DNA of 64,000 nucleotides from assembly GCA_035533075.1 (NCBI GenBank), contig DATLUO010000138.1, positions 34,783 to 98,782 of the forward strand, given 5' to 3'. The position numbers and the translations under genes were made by a program. Each line of letters begins with the position of its first letter. The first letter of the stretch is position 1. Below the pieces are notes generated by a model. It did not search any database. It had not been told where the DNA came from and worked only from the letters and a program-made list of their open reading frames with translations. This stretch comes from Pirellulales bacterium (lineage in GTDB: Bacteria; Planctomycetota; Planctomycetia; Pirellulales; JAICIG01). Positions 61,101 through 64,000 of the stretch are shown here, one piece after another.

Positions 61101-61240
61101 TCTCTGCCTGTGTGGTCCCTTCTCACCCGGTGCCGCGGATGGTAGCGTTTTTGGGCGGCAACGCCAACATCGCCCTAGGGTTAGGGAGCACGCTTTTTTT
61201 CGACTACTCCGCAGGCCGAGAACGTGCAAGGATTCAGCCT

Positions 61241-62323
61241 ATGGAGGCGTTTCAAAACACGACGGCGGTGGCTTGGGTCGGCGGAGTGCAGGGCTGCTTG
61301 CGGCTGATCGATCAAACCCGCCTGCCTACCGAGCTTGCCTATCTTGACTGCGCTGAGGTCACGGCGGTTTTTGAGGCCATTCGCAGTCTGCGGGTCCGCG
61401 GACCCCCGGCCATCGGTATCGCGGCCGCTTATGGCGTGGTGCTCGGGGTGCGGACCGCCGCTGCCACATCGGGGCAAGACCCGGTAGGCGAATTCTTTCA
61501 ACGCCTTGACGAGGTGGTCGCCTATCTCGCCCAGAGCCGTCCCACGGCGGTGAATCTTTTTTGGGCGCTGGAGCGGATGAAACGCCTGGCCCACGAGTGG
61601 CGAGGGCGCGCGCCGGCTGGGGAAATCGCCGAGCGGCTGTTGGACGAAGCACGTGCCATCCACGAAGAAGATCGGGCGATGTGCCGTGCCATCGGCCGTC
61701 ATGGCGCCGAATTGCTGAGCGACGGCCAGGGCGTGTTGACGCATTGCAACGCGGGCGGGCTGGCCACGGCCGAATACGGCACCGCCCTGGCGGTGTTCTT
61801 CGCCGCTCAGGACGCCGGCAAGCGGTTGCACGTCTATGCCGACGAGACCCGCCCCTTGCTGCAAGGCGCGCGGCTGACGGCCTGGGAATTGAAGCAACGG
61901 GCGATCGACGTGACCCTGATTTGCGACTCAATGGCCGCCCAGGTCATGCGCGAAGGCCGCGTGCAGGCTGTCGTGGTCGGCGCCGACCGCATTGCCGCCA
62001 ACGGCGATACGGCCAATAAAATCGGCACCTACGGCGTCGCGGTCCTGGCCGCCGCGCACGACATTCCGTTCTATGTGGCGGCGCCGACCAGCACCTTCGA
62101 CCGGTCGATCGCCGACGGCGAGACGATTCCCATCGAGCAGCGTCCGGCGCAAGAGATCACGCACGGGTTTGGCCGACAAACGGCCCCCGATGGAATCCAG
62201 GTCTACAATCCGGCCTTCGACGTTACGCCAGCCAGGCTGATTAAGGCCATCATTTGCGAACGGGGCGTCATCGAACCGGTGGATCGCCCGACCATAGCAT
62301 CGGTCTTAGGCATTGGGCTTTAG
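61241..62323 (+). CDS. mtnA: S-methyl-5-thioribose-1-phosphate isomerase
   Basis: 360 residues, eIF2B-like fold, isomerises MTR-1-P to MTRu-1-P in methionine salvage. Catalytic C169 in THCNAGG and D249 in GADRIAANGD; substrate-binding RGPPAIG near 70. ATG 61241 has AAGGAT upstream; the longer frame is not conserved. Other mtn genes are absent from the window. Confidence 0.95.
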   Translation: MEAFQNTTAVAWVGGVQGCLRLIDQTRLPTELAYLDCAEVTAVFEAIRSLRVRGPPAIGIAAAYGVVLGVRTAAATSGQDPVGEFFQRLDEVVAYLAQSRPTAVNLFWALERMKRLAHEWRGRAPAGEIAERLLDEARAIHEEDRAMCRAIGRHGAELLSDGQGVLTHCNAGGLATAEYGTALAVFFAAQDAGKRLHVYADETRPLLQGARLTAWELKQRAIDVTLICDSMAAQVMREGRVQAVVVGADRIAANGDTANKIGTYGVAVLAAAHDIPFYVAAPTSTFDRSIADGETIPIEQRPAQEITHGFGRQTAPDGIQVYNPAFDVTPARLIKAIICERGVIEPVDRPTIASVLGIGL

Positions 62324-62385
62324 GTCTTGGTTTCCAATCCCCAACCTCCAACCCCCAATCCACAAAATATGACCTACCCTTGAAC

Positions 62386-62931
62386 ATGGCTGCGCAGAAG
62401 CTACCCGCGATTTTCGTCACCGACGAACACCTGCTGATTGGGGAGGTGGAGACGCGGGGGCTTCGTCTCTTGGAAGTGCTGATCGATCCCAATTCCGAGT
62501 ACGTCTATCTGAACGACGTACACGTGGCGCGCCGCGAATCGAAAGCCAGCCGCCTCACTTTGCTGAAACAAGTGGTGGTCCGCAAACAACTCGTGCGGCT
62601 GGCCGTCTTGGGCGGGGGCCGGCACGAAGCACCGGAAACCAGGCGGTTCGCCTTCGTCGATAAGAAGAGCTACCCGACGTTCCTGATCGTGTCGGGCTAT
62701 GAGATCGAAGGCCGGCTGCAACTGAGAGGGTCGGCCGACCCGGTTTCGGCCATGGCGCACGAGTTGAAGAGTTTTATTCCGGTCACACAGGCCAAGATCG
62801 GCCATGCGGGCAGCAAGGGCGATCCCCTCACGGCGGCCGTCGTGCTTTGCAACCGCGACTATATTTCCCTGTTTCACATCGGCGAAGAGTCGCCCGTCGC
62901 CAACGAGAGCGCCGCCGCGCTAAGCCGGTAG
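62386..62931 (+). CDS. Conserved hypothetical planctomycete-type protein
   Basis: 181 residues, mixed alpha-beta (FVTDEHLLIGEVETRGLRLL, YVYLNDVHVARRE, YPTFLIVSGYEIEGRLQL). No motif of known function. ATG 62386 follows an A/C-rich leader after mtnA by 62 bases, same strand, so may be co-transcribed. Confidence 0.6.
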   Translation: MAAQKLPAIFVTDEHLLIGEVETRGLRLLEVLIDPNSEYVYLNDVHVARRESKASRLTLLKQVVVRKQLVRLAVLGGGRHEAPETRRFAFVDKKSYPTFLIVSGYEIEGRLQLRGSADPVSAMAHELKSFIPVTQAKIGHAGSKGDPLTAAVVLCNRDYISLFHIGEESPVANESAAALSR

Positions 62932-63614
62932 CCCGGATTATTCATGAGGTGGTCGCCGCGGAAGCGGCGACAGTGTCGGGGACGCGCGCGTGGTCTCGGT
63001 GGCCGTCGCGGTCGCGATGGGCCGACACCATCCCCTTTCCCCCAGTTCGGAAAGCGAAGAACTGGCTGACCGCCCGGCATGGCGTACTCCGTTTAACCAT
63101 CCTTTCCCCGAATCATCGCCGCATCCCTGGCGAAAGGCAACCGTCGGCGTCGGCGGCGCGGCACACTTGCGCAGCCCCTTGCCGGAGAGACAGCCGTCTT
63201 ATCCAATGGCCGACATCGAAGCCATTCGCCAACTGATGGCGCCTCCAACGCCTGCCCAAAAGAGACGTATCGGTTTCGGCGTGGCGCGCGAGTAGCCGCG
63301 ATTCGGGTGCTCTTTGTCGTTCGTGGTGTCGGTCGGGTGGGGAGGAGGCAGGCCTCCGCCTGCTTGCATTCACCGCCCAGTCTGCTAATCTACCCGCTGC
63401 CGCGCCTGCCTGCGTCGGGCACGCGCGTGAAGCACCTCGCGGTGAGTTGGCGGAGGGCATCGGGTGAGCAACGTTCGTGGCCCCGAAGGGGCGTTCTTCG
63501 ATCGCCTAGGGGCGCAACCTCGTAGCGTAAGCGTCCTCGCTTGCGTCCGTAGGCCCGAACGGACGTCATTCCGCAGACGCGCCGCGCAATTGCCTTTCCG
63601 ACCAAGAGGCCGCC
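62932..63614. other. Intergenic patchwork of repeats, no gene recognised
   Basis: Starts with GTAGCCCGGATTATTCATGA, a piece of the nested repeat at 35829. A short frame at 63203-63295 (MADIEAIRQLMAPPTPAQKR) looks like an isolated protein remnant. 63449-63600 holds GC-rich planctomycete-type interspersed units (GGCCCGAACGGACGTCATTC-like). Confidence 0.5.
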
Positions 63615-64000
63615 ATGCCTAAGCGCACCAGCAAGACCGGCGGCGAGCTGTTCATTGTCGACAATAGTGACGACGACTGGAAGGTGCTCCGTTACCTGCG
63701 CGACTGGTGCGATCTCTCCAAGGGCCTCGACGTCGCCACCGGCTACTTCGAGATCGGCTCGCTCTTGGCGCTCGACGGCCAATGGCAAAAGCTCGACAAG
63801 ATTCGCCTCCTGATGGGCGACGAAGTCTCGAAGCGCACCAAGGCCGCCTTCGCGCAGGGAAACGTGGCAGTCTTCGAAGGGCGTTGGCAGCCTTCGAAAA
63901 AGCACCAGAACGAAAGGTGGCGGCCTTGGCGCAAACTTTTGGCGCGAGTTGGCCATCTTCGAAACTTCGCCAGTTGCGCGTCTACGCTGGCGCTCGGGGC
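63615..64000 (+). CDS. N-terminal fragment of a PLD/SNF2-type helicase, runs off the right edge
   Basis: The start MPKRTSKTGGELFIVDNSDD, YLRDWCDLSKGLDVATGYFE, LALDGQWQKLDKIRLLMG and DEVSKRTKAAFAQ agree with the N-terminal PLD-like domain of SNF2-related bacterial helicases found in defence islands. From codon ~83 the sequence becomes VAVFEGRWQPSKKHQNERW and no longer fits the family; at the same place the DNA resembles a repeat with GCGCGAGTTGGCCATCTTCG, also present near 37510. It is likely truncated by insertion. Confidence 0.6.
   Translation, partial: MPKRTSKTGGELFIVDNSDDDWKVLRYLRDWCDLSKGLDVATGYFEIGSLLALDGQWQKLDKIRLLMGDEVSKRTKAAFAQGNVAVFEGRWQPSKKHQNERWRPWRKLLARVGHLRNFASCASTLALG

Noticed and set aside
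1..64000. tRNA, rRNA or replication-origin features
   Set aside because: No cloverleaf with a recognisable T-arm, no rRNA segments and no DnaA-box cluster were noticed; a covariance-model scan would be needed to exclude them.

Overview
The window reads as chromosomal DNA of a GC-rich planctomycete, probably of the Pirellulales type. The indicators are a DUF1549/DUF1553 protein with a CxxCH motif, a Tat-exported Gfo/Idh/MocA oxidoreductase, a DUF1080 protein, two exported leucine-rich-repeat proteins, a Uma2 protein, a ThiD2-ThiE thiamin enzyme and many short dispersed repeats between genes. This is inference from gene content; no rRNA or tRNA gene was recognised.

Layout. 1-9.1 kb: a CPx-type metal P-type ATPase (cut by the left edge), a HoxN/UreH-like membrane protein, the DUF1549/1553 protein, and a chemotaxis-like group (response regulator, stand-alone CheB domain, CheB-CheR-PAS protein) with no histidine kinase. 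9.1-18.4 kb: a GxxExxY gene broken by one stop codon between repeat arms, a cold-shock protein, gamma-glutamyltransferase, TreZ, an unusual Clp_N-ThiD2-ThiE fusion, a Uma2 protein and small envelope proteins. 18.4-38 kb is accessory DNA: two truncated copies of a restriction-methylase gene around an unknown two-gene operon; an AT-richer five-gene cassette (TIGR04255 protein, two unknowns, HNH nuclease, DGQHR/DndB-like protein) that is the best candidate for an undescribed system; a deleted AbiE pair; an AlbA/Schlafen-type protein and its partial duplicate; an intact AbiEi/AbiEii pair; an MNT/HEPN pair; and repeat blocks ending in about 2.6 kb without genes.

38-64 kb returns to core-like content: the Gfo/Idh/MocA and LRR proteins, a nucleotidyltransferase, an RRM protein, an orphan Xre/ParS antitoxin-like protein, a large C45-type hydrolase, rpsO-pnp, a decayed RelBE pair, YjbQ, an ABC ATPase, DUF1080, SixA, an SDR, a sugar cluster (zinc-ribbon methyltransferase, fucose-synthase-like reductase, HddC-like and HddA-like enzymes), mtnA, and the start of a helicase-like gene at the right edge.

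How the genes act together. Clear operon-like units are CheB with CheB-CheR, rpsO-pnp, DUF1080-sixA, the sugar cluster (stop and start codons overlap between hddC and hddA), the AbiE and MNT/HEPN modules, and the 22-25.5 kb cassette. Both intact toxin-antitoxin modules have promoters buried in palindromic operators and predicted near-leaderless transcripts. At least four families of dispersed inverted repeats fill intergenic spaces, and one lies beside the relic of a REP-associated tyrosine transposase. All functions are read from sequence motifs and remembered families; no database search was run.
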